Assembly (NCBI GenBank): GCA_023265355.1
Contig: JAHFTZ010000170.1
Span: 1 to 5,935 of the forward strand
Direction: 5' to 3'
Length of the DNA stretch: 5,935 bases
From: Terriglobus sp.
GTDB taxonomy: Bacteria > Acidobacteriota > Terriglobia > Terriglobales > Acidobacteriaceae
The position numbers and the translations under genes were made by a program. Positions within the stretch are counted from its first letter, which is position 1. Each line of letters begins with the position of its first letter. Shown here piece by piece: positions 1-5,915 of the stretch. The notes beneath the pieces are model-generated. The model was given only the letters and a program-made list of their open reading frames with translations. It did no database searches and had not been told where the DNA came from.

Positions 1-750
1 TTCAAACAGTTCGCGCAGGCCTTCGATGGGAGCGATCTCCGTGAGGGTTTTGCCGAGAATCTCTTCTTTGGGTTTTCCCACAATCTCAGCCTGTGCGTCG
101 TTCAGACGGAGGTAGCGGAAATCCTTCGGATCGAAGTACGCAAGGCCGATAGGAGCCGTGCGATAAAGCACCTCCATCTCGGCATACTGCTTTTCCAGCA
201 ACGCGCGGCTCTCGGCGAGCTGTTCTTCTGTCCGCCGCAGCTGCGAAAGATCGGTGACAAAAGCCGCAAAATCATGGCCTCCATCCAAATTAGGAATCAG
301 CGCTGCTCCAATCAGAATAGGAATACGGCGACCGTCGCGTGCAATGTATTCCTTGTAGTACGCAGGGCAGGATCCTGTCTTGAGAAGCGCGTCAATGGCT
401 TTGCGGTCCGCTTCTTCGAACTCGGAGGGCGTGATCATCTGCCAGGTAAATGCAGGGTTCTCGATATCTCTCTGGGTGTATCCCAGAAGCTTGAGAAGCG
501 GAGGGTTGATGTAGCCCACGCTTCCATCCAGACCCCCAATGAGGATTCCAAAAGGGTTGGCGCGAAGAAGCTGGCGTGAGCGTTCATCGGAGATGGCTAC
601 GGATTTGTCTCGGGCCTCGATCGCATGCTGGGCTCGTTCCAGTTGCGTCAGGGCCCGCGTCTCGCTGGCGACGGCCTCTGCAAGCTTCTCTCGCAGCGCC
701 TCGTCGTCCGCGCCAGGAGATCTTCGGTCCGGATTGGGGATCATTGACAT
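1..750 (-). CDS. Multi-PAS sensory protein, N-terminal part (C-terminus beyond left edge)
   Basis: The minus-strand frame is open from the ATG at 750 to the window edge, giving 250 residues. A TAG lies directly before this ATG in frame, so it is the first possible start; a second ATG follows two codons later at 744. No clear Shine-Dalgarno is seen before either. Residues 15-60 are charged and heptad-like, suggesting a coiled coil. A first PAS domain spans about 55-168: RANPFGILIGGLDG opens it, YINPPLLKLLGYT is the typical core, and YYKEYIARDGRRIPI begins the PAC-like end. A second coiled linker (RRTEEQLAESRALLEKQ) leads to a second PAS from about 193 (LYRTAPIGLAYFD, LNDAQAEIVGKPKEEILGK), cut by the edge. 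No signal peptide or membrane segment is seen, so the visible part is probably cytoplasmic. Such proteins usually end in a histidine kinase, but GGDEF or other outputs are possible and nothing here decides. The gene is divergent from the radical SAM gene. Confidence 0.9.
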   Translation of the reverse strand, partial: MSMIPNPDRRSPGADDEALREKLAEAVASETRALTQLERAQHAIEARDKSVAISDERSRQLLRANPFGILIGGLDGSVGYINPPLLKLLGYTQRDIENPAFTWQMITPSEFEEADRKAIDALLKTGSCPAYYKEYIARDGRRIPILIGAALIPNLDGGHDFAAFVTDLSQLRRTEEQLAESRALLEKQYAEMEVLYRTAPIGLAYFDPKDFRYLRLNDAQAEIVGKPKEEILGKTLTEIAPIEGLRELFE

Positions 751-761
751 CTACTGGACAT

Positions 762-792
762 GGATGGCTTTATTTGGTCCGTGGGATGGCTT
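762..792. repeat. 9-bp direct repeat in divergent intergenic region
   Basis: GGATGGCTT occurs at 762-770 and again at 784-792, 22 bp from start to start, which is close to two helical turns. The pair lies 12-42 bp upstream of the PAS protein start and 73-103 bp upstream of the radical SAM start. That geometry fits a tandem binding site for a dimeric regulator acting on one or both genes. The repeat is directly visible; a regulatory role is inference, and a 9-mer pair in a short spacer could be chance. Confidence 0.35.
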
Positions 793-855
793 GCGGCGCG
801 AAGTTGCTTGGTTGCGTACCCTTACGGTTACAGGCAGGGCCGTATCCGATAGACT

Positions 856-860
856 GGGAG
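856..860 (+). promoter_or_regulatory. Ribosome binding site of the radical SAM gene
   Basis: GGGAG lies four bases before the ATG at 865. This supports that start over the internal ATG codons at residues 46 and 52, which fall too close to the cluster cysteines. Confidence 0.6.
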
Positions 861-864
861 TCGT

Positions 865-1923
865 ATGTCCTCTGGAACCGTTACCCTTCCGCCCGCGCGC
901 CGCGCGCTTCCTTTGAAGCGAAGGATCAAGGCCGCCACGCGACGTCTTCGCGAACTAGGATCGATCGCCTCGGCTGTCCTGTCGACCGGACATCCTTATA
1001 TGGCGCACATCGTGCCCATGCGCCGGTGCAACCTGGCCTGCACCTATTGCAATGAGTATGACGATCATTCCGACCCGACGCCGATTGAGGAGATGGAGCG
1101 CCGAATCGACCATCTCGGACGCCTGGGGACGAGCGTCATCACCATCTCAGGTGGCGAACCCCTTCTGCACCCCGATCTCGACCGTGTGATTGCGCGCATC
1201 CGCAAGACGGGTGCGATAGCGGGCATGATCACCAACGGTTACCTGTTGAACAAGGACCGGATCGAGCGCCTGAATAAGGCCGGTCTCGATCACATGCAGA
1301 TCTCGATCGACAACGTTATGCCGGACGATGTCAGTAAGAAGAGCCTCAAGGTGTTGGACCAGCGCCTGATCTGGCTGGCGCAGCACGCGGACTTTCACGT
1401 GAACATCAACTCAGTCGTCGGCGGAGGGATTCCGAACCCGCAGGATGCGTACATCGTCTCCATGCGCGCCCTGGAACTCGGTTTTTCTTCGACCATCGGC
1501 ATTATCCACGATGGCTCCGGTCAGCTTCGTCCCCTTGGCGGCGAAGAGCGCAGCGTCTGGGAGAAGGTGCGGAACCTGACGCGCCGCTCGTACTCGCGCT
1601 TCAACGGATTTCAGGAGCAGATCGCCAACGGCATGCCGAACGACTGGCGTTGCCGTGCCGGTGGACGGTATCTCTACGTCTGCGAGAACGGCCTGGTGCA
1701 CTACTGTTCGCAGCAGCGCGGATATCCCGGAACGCCTCTCTCGGAGTACACCACTGCGGATGTCAAGCGGGAGTTCCTCACCGAAAAAGGCTGCGCTCCG
1801 AACTGCACCATCAGCTGCGTGCATCAGGTCAGTTATATCGACCACTGGCGTTCGCCGCAGACGAGCCAGGTAACGCCGCCACGCGCCGAAAATGGGCACG
1901 GCGAGCTTGTACAGATTACCTAA
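865..1923 (+). CDS. Radical SAM protein with cysteine-rich C-terminus, substrate unknown
   Basis: This 352-residue protein carries the radical SAM signature CNLACTYC (C55, C59, C62; CX3CX2C), the ligands of the [4Fe-4S] cluster that cleaves S-adenosylmethionine. SGGEPL at 95-100 is the SAM amino-group motif, and ITNGYLL (122-128) and QISIDN (145-150) look like later strands of the partial TIM barrel. After the barrel come six cysteines: C263, C273, C281, C310, C314 and C318. The pattern CRAGGRYLYV...GLVHYC, followed about 28 residues later by CX3CX3C, resembles a SPASM/Twitch region that binds an auxiliary Fe-S cluster. Residues 1-45 are basic and precede the conserved HIVPMRRCN strand. There is no signal peptide, so it is cytoplasmic. 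SPASM/Twitch enzymes modify peptides or small molecules or mature enzymes, but I recognise no substrate and see no precursor peptide in the window. It is divergent from the PAS gene and convergent with the phospholipase-like gene. Membership of the superfamily is certain; the reaction is not known. Confidence 0.92.
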   Translation: MSSGTVTLPPARRALPLKRRIKAATRRLRELGSIASAVLSTGHPYMAHIVPMRRCNLACTYCNEYDDHSDPTPIEEMERRIDHLGRLGTSVITISGGEPLLHPDLDRVIARIRKTGAIAGMITNGYLLNKDRIERLNKAGLDHMQISIDNVMPDDVSKKSLKVLDQRLIWLAQHADFHVNINSVVGGGIPNPQDAYIVSMRALELGFSSTIGIIHDGSGQLRPLGGEERSVWEKVRNLTRRSYSRFNGFQEQIANGMPNDWRCRAGGRYLYVCENGLVHYCSQQRGYPGTPLSEYTTADVKREFLTEKGCAPNCTISCVHQVSYIDHWRSPQTSQVTPPRAENGHGELVQIT

Positions 1924-1932
1924 CTAATAGAA

Positions 1933-3372
1933 CTACAGCGGGACGTTGCTCTTTGGCTTCTCGGGAGTTCCGGGCGTTACGGCCGGAACGCTCACAGGAC
2001 CATCGGGCAGCGTCTTAAAGGTCTGAAGATCGGCCTGCACCTTCGCCCAGTCCTTGGGCTTGTTTTCGAGGGTGTTCTTCGAAGCATCGGGACCGATGTA
2101 GAACTTCAACAGGTGCTGATGAAGTTCCGCAGGCAGGCCCGCCTTATCTTCCCGAACGATCCGTGCGAGAAGGTCCGCGTGCGCCTTGTCGGAGAGCTCA
2201 TATTCCCCCGGAGCGATGGGTTTGCCGGTGTCCAAATCGATGGGCGGAAGGTCCAGAGGCAGACTGAACTTGTCCCCTGCCGCCATGCGCGCCGCCAGGG
2301 CGGACGCAGAGGCCTCCGCAAGAACCTCGTCGGACGGATCTTCGCCGGCGGGGGCGGGCGGGATCGCCAGCGGAGCGGCATTCGCTTTGAGAAGGTCAAT
2401 CCGTGCGTTGTATAGATCCACGGTCTCATTGACGCTGTGAATATAGATGGTCTGTTCGTCGCCGTTCGGCAACTGGAGCTTGAGTGCCTTGAGCGGACCG
2501 ATCTTGGGCAGAATCATAATCAGCGCCGCGAGAAGATGCGACCCAAAGCCTGGCTTCTGGTAGTTCTTGCCCCAGCTCTTCTCGTAGGTCGTGCGATTCA
2601 TGCGGTAGCGGAATTTCTTTACGTCAAAACCGGGGTTCGCATGCTCGATCTCGTCGTGATACGTCAGCAGGGCGATCTTGGTCATCTTGGGAATAAGCGT
2701 AGAAACCGCCCAGCGGGCCGTGCCGATGCTGCGGTCCTGGTTGGTCAGCAGGTCGGTGAGCTTGAGGCCGTAGGTCTCTTCAAAGGCGCGGTTCAAGAGC
2801 GGCTTGGCCATTTCAAAGCCGATAAAGGTGCGGTAATCCTCCTGCGCGTACTTGCCGCGAGCGACGCCGACGACGTCGAAGCCGAACTCGGTGCGGAGGT
2901 GGGCCGTCTTGTCCTGCTCGTAGGTCACAACCGGGCCATACTTCTTGCGCAGCTTCGGAAACTCCATCGCTGTGACCCGATTGACGTATGGATGGCCGAC
3001 GGCGTCCGCCGTGTAGTGCGCCAGCGCGCCGAGGGCAAAGGCCAGTTCGTCGGGTGTGGAGGCACCGCGAAGAAGCGCCTCCACGAAATCACCGGTGCGA
3101 ACGTAATGCAGGAGATCCGAGAAGGCCTTGCTGCTCTTGGGGTAATACCCGAGATCCTGGATAACGCAGCCGCCGTAGGCGTAAGCGTGGGCCTCCTTGA
3201 TCTGATCCGGCGTAATTCCAGGGAAGCGGGCCTTCAGCAGGGGAACCGAATGCGAGGTCCACGCCATATCCACGATCTCTTCATGCGTCAGGACGGAGTA
3301 GGCACCGAGGGGAGCAACGCCGCAGAGGAAGACGCAAAGACAGAGAATCGATCGATGAAGAAGTGGCCGCAT
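1933..3372 (-). CDS. Secreted zinc-dependent phospholipase C-like protein
   Basis: The 479-residue product starts with a signal peptide (basic MRPLLHR, hydrophobic SILCLCVFLCGVA), probably cleaved after A24. The N-terminal half matches the zinc-dependent phospholipase C / GPI-PLD N-domain family. Candidate metal ligands are H30 (LTHEE), D73 (IQDLGYYP), H89 (LLHYV), H119, D123 and H127 (AHYTADAVGHP), and H158 and E162 (AHLRTEF). Together these give the full ligand set known from the bacterial enzymes. The expected role is phosphodiester hydrolysis, perhaps of phospholipids, in the periplasm or outside the cell; the true substrate is unknown. Residues about 278-296 are hydrophobic. Residues about 300-479 form an extension with Pro/Ala-rich linkers (334-345 and 459-479) that I cannot assign. 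The ATG at 3372 is chosen because it gives a complete signal peptide, though no good Shine-Dalgarno precedes it. It lies 132 bp downstream of the DsbA-like gene on the same strand. Only one cysteine (C69) remains in the mature protein. Confidence 0.87.
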   Translation of the reverse strand: MRPLLHRSILCLCVFLCGVAPLGAYSVLTHEEIVDMAWTSHSVPLLKARFPGITPDQIKEAHAYAYGGCVIQDLGYYPKSSKAFSDLLHYVRTGDFVEALLRGASTPDELAFALGALAHYTADAVGHPYVNRVTAMEFPKLRKKYGPVVTYEQDKTAHLRTEFGFDVVGVARGKYAQEDYRTFIGFEMAKPLLNRAFEETYGLKLTDLLTNQDRSIGTARWAVSTLIPKMTKIALLTYHDEIEHANPGFDVKKFRYRMNRTTYEKSWGKNYQKPGFGSHLLAALIMILPKIGPLKALKLQLPNGDEQTIYIHSVNETVDLYNARIDLLKANAAPLAIPPAPAGEDPSDEVLAEASASALAARMAAGDKFSLPLDLPPIDLDTGKPIAPGEYELSDKAHADLLARIVREDKAGLPAELHQHLLKFYIGPDASKNTLENKPKDWAKVQADLQTFKTLPDGPVSVPAVTPGTPEKPKSNVPL

Positions 3373-3444
3373 TGGATGAAGCAGTTTAACCTTTGCCGTG
3401 AGATGGGCGGCCTTTGAACAGACGACAACGGTTCGGGGTTGGTT

Positions 3445-3499
3445 GCGTTCCTAATCTATAAACGAAATGGCAGTGCCATTCCCATATGGCTAGGAACGC
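3445..3499. repeat. Nested inverted repeat between the DsbA-like and phospholipase-like genes
   Basis: GCGTTCCTA (3445-3453) and TAGGAACGC (3491-3499) are perfect 9-bp inverted arms. Between them lie a perfect 15-base palindrome with one central base (3466-3480, arms AATGGCA and TGCCATT) and the 8-bp palindrome CCATATGG (3482-3489). In the minus-strand transcript this begins 5 nt after the DsbA-like stop codon. The inner palindrome can form a 6-bp stem with a 3-nt loop followed by TTCGTTTAT, which would make a weak intrinsic terminator. It could also be a processing hairpin that separates the expression of the two genes, or a remnant of a small palindromic element. The symmetry is seen directly; the role is inference. 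Confidence 0.6.
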
Positions 3500-3504
3500 C
3501 GGTT

Positions 3505-4185
3505 TTATTTCTTCGCTCCGGGACGCGCCGCAACGGGAACTTTGGTCTGCGCGAGGGCGGCTTCGATGGCGGCAGAGATCGTGTTTGGGTCGGAAGTGCC
3601 GTTCTTGTTTCCGGAGATAATCTGATATTTGTCTTTGGTCACAACAACAATCGTTGGTGTCTGAACGACATTCAGCTTCTCACCCAGAGCATAGTCGGCG
3701 CGAACCTTCGCGGCCAGCATGCCGCCGGGATCCACCTGGAAGGGAAGTGCGACCTTGCGGTCCGAGGTGAACTTCTGGGTAGCGCGGAGAAGATCGTCCT
3801 TGCTGGCGATCGACTGCTGAGCGGCAAAGACAGAGGCGCGGTACTCGTCGGCCACCTTGGGGCTGACCTTTTCCTGCATCCAGCGGGCATAGACAGCAGC
3901 ATCGAAGCTCCAGACGTGCATCTGGAGCGGGAAGTCGTACCGGACGAGGGGAACGTGATACTGCTCGACGGCACGATGGACGATCGGCGCTGCGGCGGCG
4001 CAGGCCGGACATTCCAGGTCTTCAAATTCGACCACGGCGACACGTGCGCCCGCCGGGGGCTTCAGAATGGAGGTATCGCGGAACTGGTTGGACACAGGAG
4101 GAGTACTGAACTGGGCGTTCGCTACGGGGGAGAGAGCCGTGGCAGCTACGACCGCGGCAGCAAGGAAAGTAGGAAAGGTCTTCAT
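3505..4185 (-). CDS. Periplasmic DsbA-like thioredoxin-fold protein (CPAC)
   Basis: The product is 226 residues from the ATG at 4185. MKTFPTFLAAAVVAATALSP is a typical signal peptide, with ANA at 22-24 just before Q25 as a good signal peptidase I site. The thioredoxin fold begins with the strand RVAVVEFEDLE, followed by the active site C59-P-A-C62, and continues through a helical insertion (about 64-165) to the cis-proline loop VVQTPTIVVV (T176-P177). The set fits the DsbA / Thioredoxin_4 type. Its role is thiol-disulfide exchange in the periplasm; whether it oxidises, isomerises or reduces cannot be told from sequence. C59 and C62 are its only cysteines. An upstream in-frame ATG at 4215 would add ten polar residues before the signal peptide and has no ribosome binding site, so I reject it. 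No DsbB or DsbD partner is in the window. The gene is divergent from the TolC gene and upstream of the phospholipase-like gene. Confidence 0.9.
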   Translation of the reverse strand: MKTFPTFLAAAVVAATALSPVANAQFSTPPVSNQFRDTSILKPPAGARVAVVEFEDLECPACAAAAPIVHRAVEQYHVPLVRYDFPLQMHVWSFDAAVYARWMQEKVSPKVADEYRASVFAAQQSIASKDDLLRATQKFTSDRKVALPFQVDPGGMLAAKVRADYALGEKLNVVQTPTIVVVTKDKYQIISGNKNGTSDPNTISAAIEAALAQTKVPVAARPGAKK

Positions 4186-4188
4186 CTG

Positions 4189-4193
4189 TCTCC
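4189..4193 (-). promoter_or_regulatory. Ribosome binding site deciding the DsbA-like start
   Basis: On the minus strand GGAGA sits three bases before the ATG at 4185 (GGAG spaced four). No such site precedes the longer in-frame ATG at 4215, so this fixes the start at the signal-peptide methionine. Confidence 0.7.
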
Positions 4194-4217
4194 GGTGTGA
4201 CGAGTTGTATCTCATTT

Positions 4218-4223
4218 ATTCTA
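4218..4223 (-). promoter_or_regulatory. Possible -10 element for the DsbA-like gene
   Basis: TAGAAT on the minus strand differs from TATAAT at one position. Transcription would start near 4211 and leave a leader of roughly 26 bases before the ATG at 4185. No -35 match is found at 16-18 bp spacing, so this is either an activator-dependent promoter or a chance match. A start there would lie inside the ATG-4215 reading, which agrees with the shorter gene start. Confidence 0.3.
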
Positions 4224-4248
4224 GACGTTCCGGTAAGAGGATCGTTTC

Positions 4249-4281
4249 GCGAACGGTTTCCAAGAGTCAGGAAACTTTCGC
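4249..4281. repeat. Imperfect inverted repeat in the dsbA-like/tolC divergent region
   Basis: Left arm 4249-4261 (GCGAACGGTTTCC) pairs with right arm 4270-4281 (GGAAACTTTCGC). GTTTCC/GGAAAC and GCGAA/TTCGC are perfect, joined by one G-T pair with one bulged C (4254), around an 8-base centre. It lies just beyond where the -35 of the DsbA-like gene would be, and upstream of the TolC leader. That placement suits an operator shared by both genes; a transcript hairpin is the alternative. The function is inferred. Confidence 0.5.
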
Positions 4282-4286
4282 AACCG

Positions 4287-4329
4287 CAGACGCGCGACTG
4301 CAATCTAAAGAATTGTGTCTTCGCGTCTG
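4287..4329. repeat. Inverted repeat in the TolC leader
   Basis: CAGACGCG (4287-4294) and CGCGTCTG (4322-4329) are perfect 8-bp inverted arms around a 27-base centre. That centre itself holds CAAT (4301-4304) and ATTG (4312-4315), able to pair around seven bases. The right arm ends four bases before the TolC ribosome binding site. If transcribed, the structure could affect translation of the TolC gene; as DNA it could be an operator. The pairing is seen, the role is inferred. Confidence 0.4.
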
Positions 4330-4333
4330 TCTC

Positions 4334-4337
4334 AGGA
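4334..4337 (+). promoter_or_regulatory. Ribosome binding site of the TolC-family gene
   Basis: AGGA lies eight bases before the ATG at 4346. The frame is open far upstream (to 4067) without a stop, so this site and the signal peptide that follows are the main reasons for choosing 4346. A second candidate, AAGGA at 4373-4377, lies 13 bases before an in-frame TTG at 4391. Confidence 0.5.
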
Positions 4338-4345
4338 CAAAGAGG

Positions 4346-5872
4346 ATGCCCTCTTCAAATGCAGGCCAAATTAAGGATGGATTCTCCGGTTTGACCCGAT
4401 TTCGACTCAATCAACTCCTTGCCGTGGCCATGGTCCTCTCTTTTGGACCGGCGGCGTTTGCTGAAGATGCAGAAGTACTGCCACAGGGGCCTCAACCCCA
4501 GAACGCAGTTAGCGCTCCCGCTCCGCTCGTCCCGTCTCTGTCCATCCCCTTCAAGATCCAGGGTGTCGAGATCGCCCATTCCACGGGAACGGTGATGCCG
4601 CTGTCGCTCGATCAGGCGATCGATCTTGCCCTGAAGCGGAGTCTCTCCATTGCTCTCAATCAACAGAACGAACGCCAGATTGGCGGTCTGCAGCTCACGG
4701 TATTGAATGCGTTGATCCCCGCGCTCTCCTTTTCCGCCCAGACCTCGACGCAGCAGGTGAATCTTGCCGCGATGGGTTTCAAGCCGGAGACGGTCAGAGA
4801 CTTTCTTCCGCAGGGGACGACGTTTGCCACCATCGTGAAGTACGACACAACGAGCGCACAGGTCAATCTGCAGCAACAGCTCTTCAACCTGCCCGCCTAC
4901 GAGGCCTATAAGGCGTCGAAGGAGACAGCCCAGGCGATCGTCTTCAACTCCCTTGTGAACCGCGGCAATGTCGTCCAGGGTGTAGCCACGCAGTACCTTT
5001 TGGTGCTTTCAGATGTGGATGCGATCCGCAATGCACAGTCGCAACTCATCTCGGACACTGAGCTGGTGCGCCAATCTACGGCTCGCCACGATGCGGGTGT
5101 GGGCACGAACCTCGATCTTCTACGGGCGCGCGTGGAGATGAAGCAGCGCGAGCGCGATCTGATCGTTGCGCAGAACAACTTTGCCAAAGACAAAATCCAG
5201 TTGAACCGCCTGATGGGTATTGCCGCCGACCAGGAGCTGGAACTAACGGACCCCATGCCGTATAACGCGCTGGAGCAGCTCCCACTGGAGGATGCAAAGC
5301 GTCTGGCCTATACGCGGCGCAAGGACCTTCTGGGCCTGCAGGCGCAGATGCGATCCTCCGTTCTGCAGCGCAAGGCGATCCGCTACGAGCGGCTGCCCGT
5401 CGTCGCTGTGACCGGCTACTACGGTGTCATCGGACAGACGACCGGACTCTATCACGGCAACTTCGTCGCGCAGGGTGGTCTGAACTTCCCGATCTTCGAA
5501 GAAGCGCGTCTTCGCGGTGACGCTGAGGTTGCGGAAGCCGATCTACGGAAGCTTCGTTCCCAGATCAACAGTCTTCGGATCGATATTGAGCAGCAGATCC
5601 GGGCCTCCAAGCTGGACGTTGATTCCTCTGCCGAGCTTGTACAGGTGACGCGATCGAATGTGGCCCTGGCCATAGAGGCGCTCGATCAGAGCTCGCAGAG
5701 GTATCGCGCGGGTGTGGACGACACGCTCCCCGTTGTGCAGGCACAGGCGACGCTGGCCGATGCCCAGCAGCGTCAGACTGCAGCGATCTTCCGCTTCAAC
5801 CAAGCCAAAATTAACCTTGCGCGCGCCATCGGAGTTGTCGAAACGCAGTATCAAACTTACCTGGGCAAGTAG
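4346..5872 (+). CDS. TolC-family outer-membrane efflux protein
   Basis: From the ATG at 4346 the product has 508 residues, a normal length for the family. The signal peptide has a basic stretch (RFR, 18-20) and hydrophobic LLAVAMVLSFGPAAFA, cleaved near A39. A Pro/Ala-rich linker follows (about 44-66). SLDQAIDLALKRSLSI (87-102) is the classic first helix. The two halves carry the typical TolC repeat: QSTARHDAGVGTNLDLLRA (243-261, continuing to KIQLNRLMGI at 292) matches QSSQRYRAGVDDTLPVVQA (448-466, continuing to KINLARAIGV at 497), 205 residues apart. TolC-type proteins form a trimeric beta-barrel and periplasmic tunnel, working with an adaptor and an inner-membrane pump for drug efflux or type I secretion. 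There are no cysteines, and no lipobox is seen. A TTG at 4391 would give a shorter, compact signal peptide and is a real alternative start. Which pump it serves cannot be told; partners probably follow downstream. Confidence 0.93.
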   Translation: MPSSNAGQIKDGFSGLTRFRLNQLLAVAMVLSFGPAAFAEDAEVLPQGPQPQNAVSAPAPLVPSLSIPFKIQGVEIAHSTGTVMPLSLDQAIDLALKRSLSIALNQQNERQIGGLQLTVLNALIPALSFSAQTSTQQVNLAAMGFKPETVRDFLPQGTTFATIVKYDTTSAQVNLQQQLFNLPAYEAYKASKETAQAIVFNSLVNRGNVVQGVATQYLLVLSDVDAIRNAQSQLISDTELVRQSTARHDAGVGTNLDLLRARVEMKQRERDLIVAQNNFAKDKIQLNRLMGIAADQELELTDPMPYNALEQLPLEDAKRLAYTRRKDLLGLQAQMRSSVLQRKAIRYERLPVVAVTGYYGVIGQTTGLYHGNFVAQGGLNFPIFEEARLRGDAEVAEADLRKLRSQINSLRIDIEQQIRASKLDVDSSAELVQVTRSNVALAIEALDQSSQRYRAGVDDTLPVVQAQATLADAQQRQTAAIFRFNQAKINLARAIGVVETQYQTYLGK

Positions 5873-5915
5873 GCAGCCTGCCGACACCGCTCCAACTGTG
5901 AAACGATAGAGCGAG

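Noticed and set aside
827..855. GTTACA, 17 bp, TAGACT as a promoter for the radical SAM gene
   Set aside because: Each box matches only four of six bases, and the -10 would abut the ribosome binding site, putting the transcript start almost on the start codon.
539..1055. Two overlapping plus-strand frames across the PAS start and the divergent spacer
   Set aside because: They cross the PAS coding region, the intergenic spacer and the start of the radical SAM gene in other frames. Their translations are arginine/serine/alanine-rich without domains.
2437..3417. Long open frame (326 residues) on the plus strand opposite the phospholipase-like gene
   Set aside because: It is antisense to a gene with clear family motifs and a signal peptide, and its translation shows no recognisable domain. 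Such frames are common opposite GC-rich genes.
3439..4200. Long open frame (253 residues) on the plus strand opposite the DsbA-like gene
   Set aside because: The minus strand carries the signal peptide, CPAC site and cis-proline loop. The plus-strand frame has no motif and no ribosome binding site.
4186..4215. Longer DsbA-like start at the ATG at 4215
   Set aside because: There is no ribosome binding site, and it adds a polar stretch before an otherwise ideal signal peptide. GGAG precedes the start at 4185.
4246..4253. TTCGCGAA perfect palindrome as an operator on its own
   Set aside because: It is only eight bases and is largely contained in the larger dyad at 4249-4281.
4067..4345. Extending the TolC gene upstream to the ATG at 4067
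   Set aside because: This would add 93 residues before the signal peptide, overlap the DsbA-like gene on the other strand and pass through its control region.
5872..5882. GGCAGCCTGCC after the TolC stop as a terminator
   Set aside because: The arms leave a one-base loop and no T-run follows. A same-strand gene may begin 43 bases after the stop.
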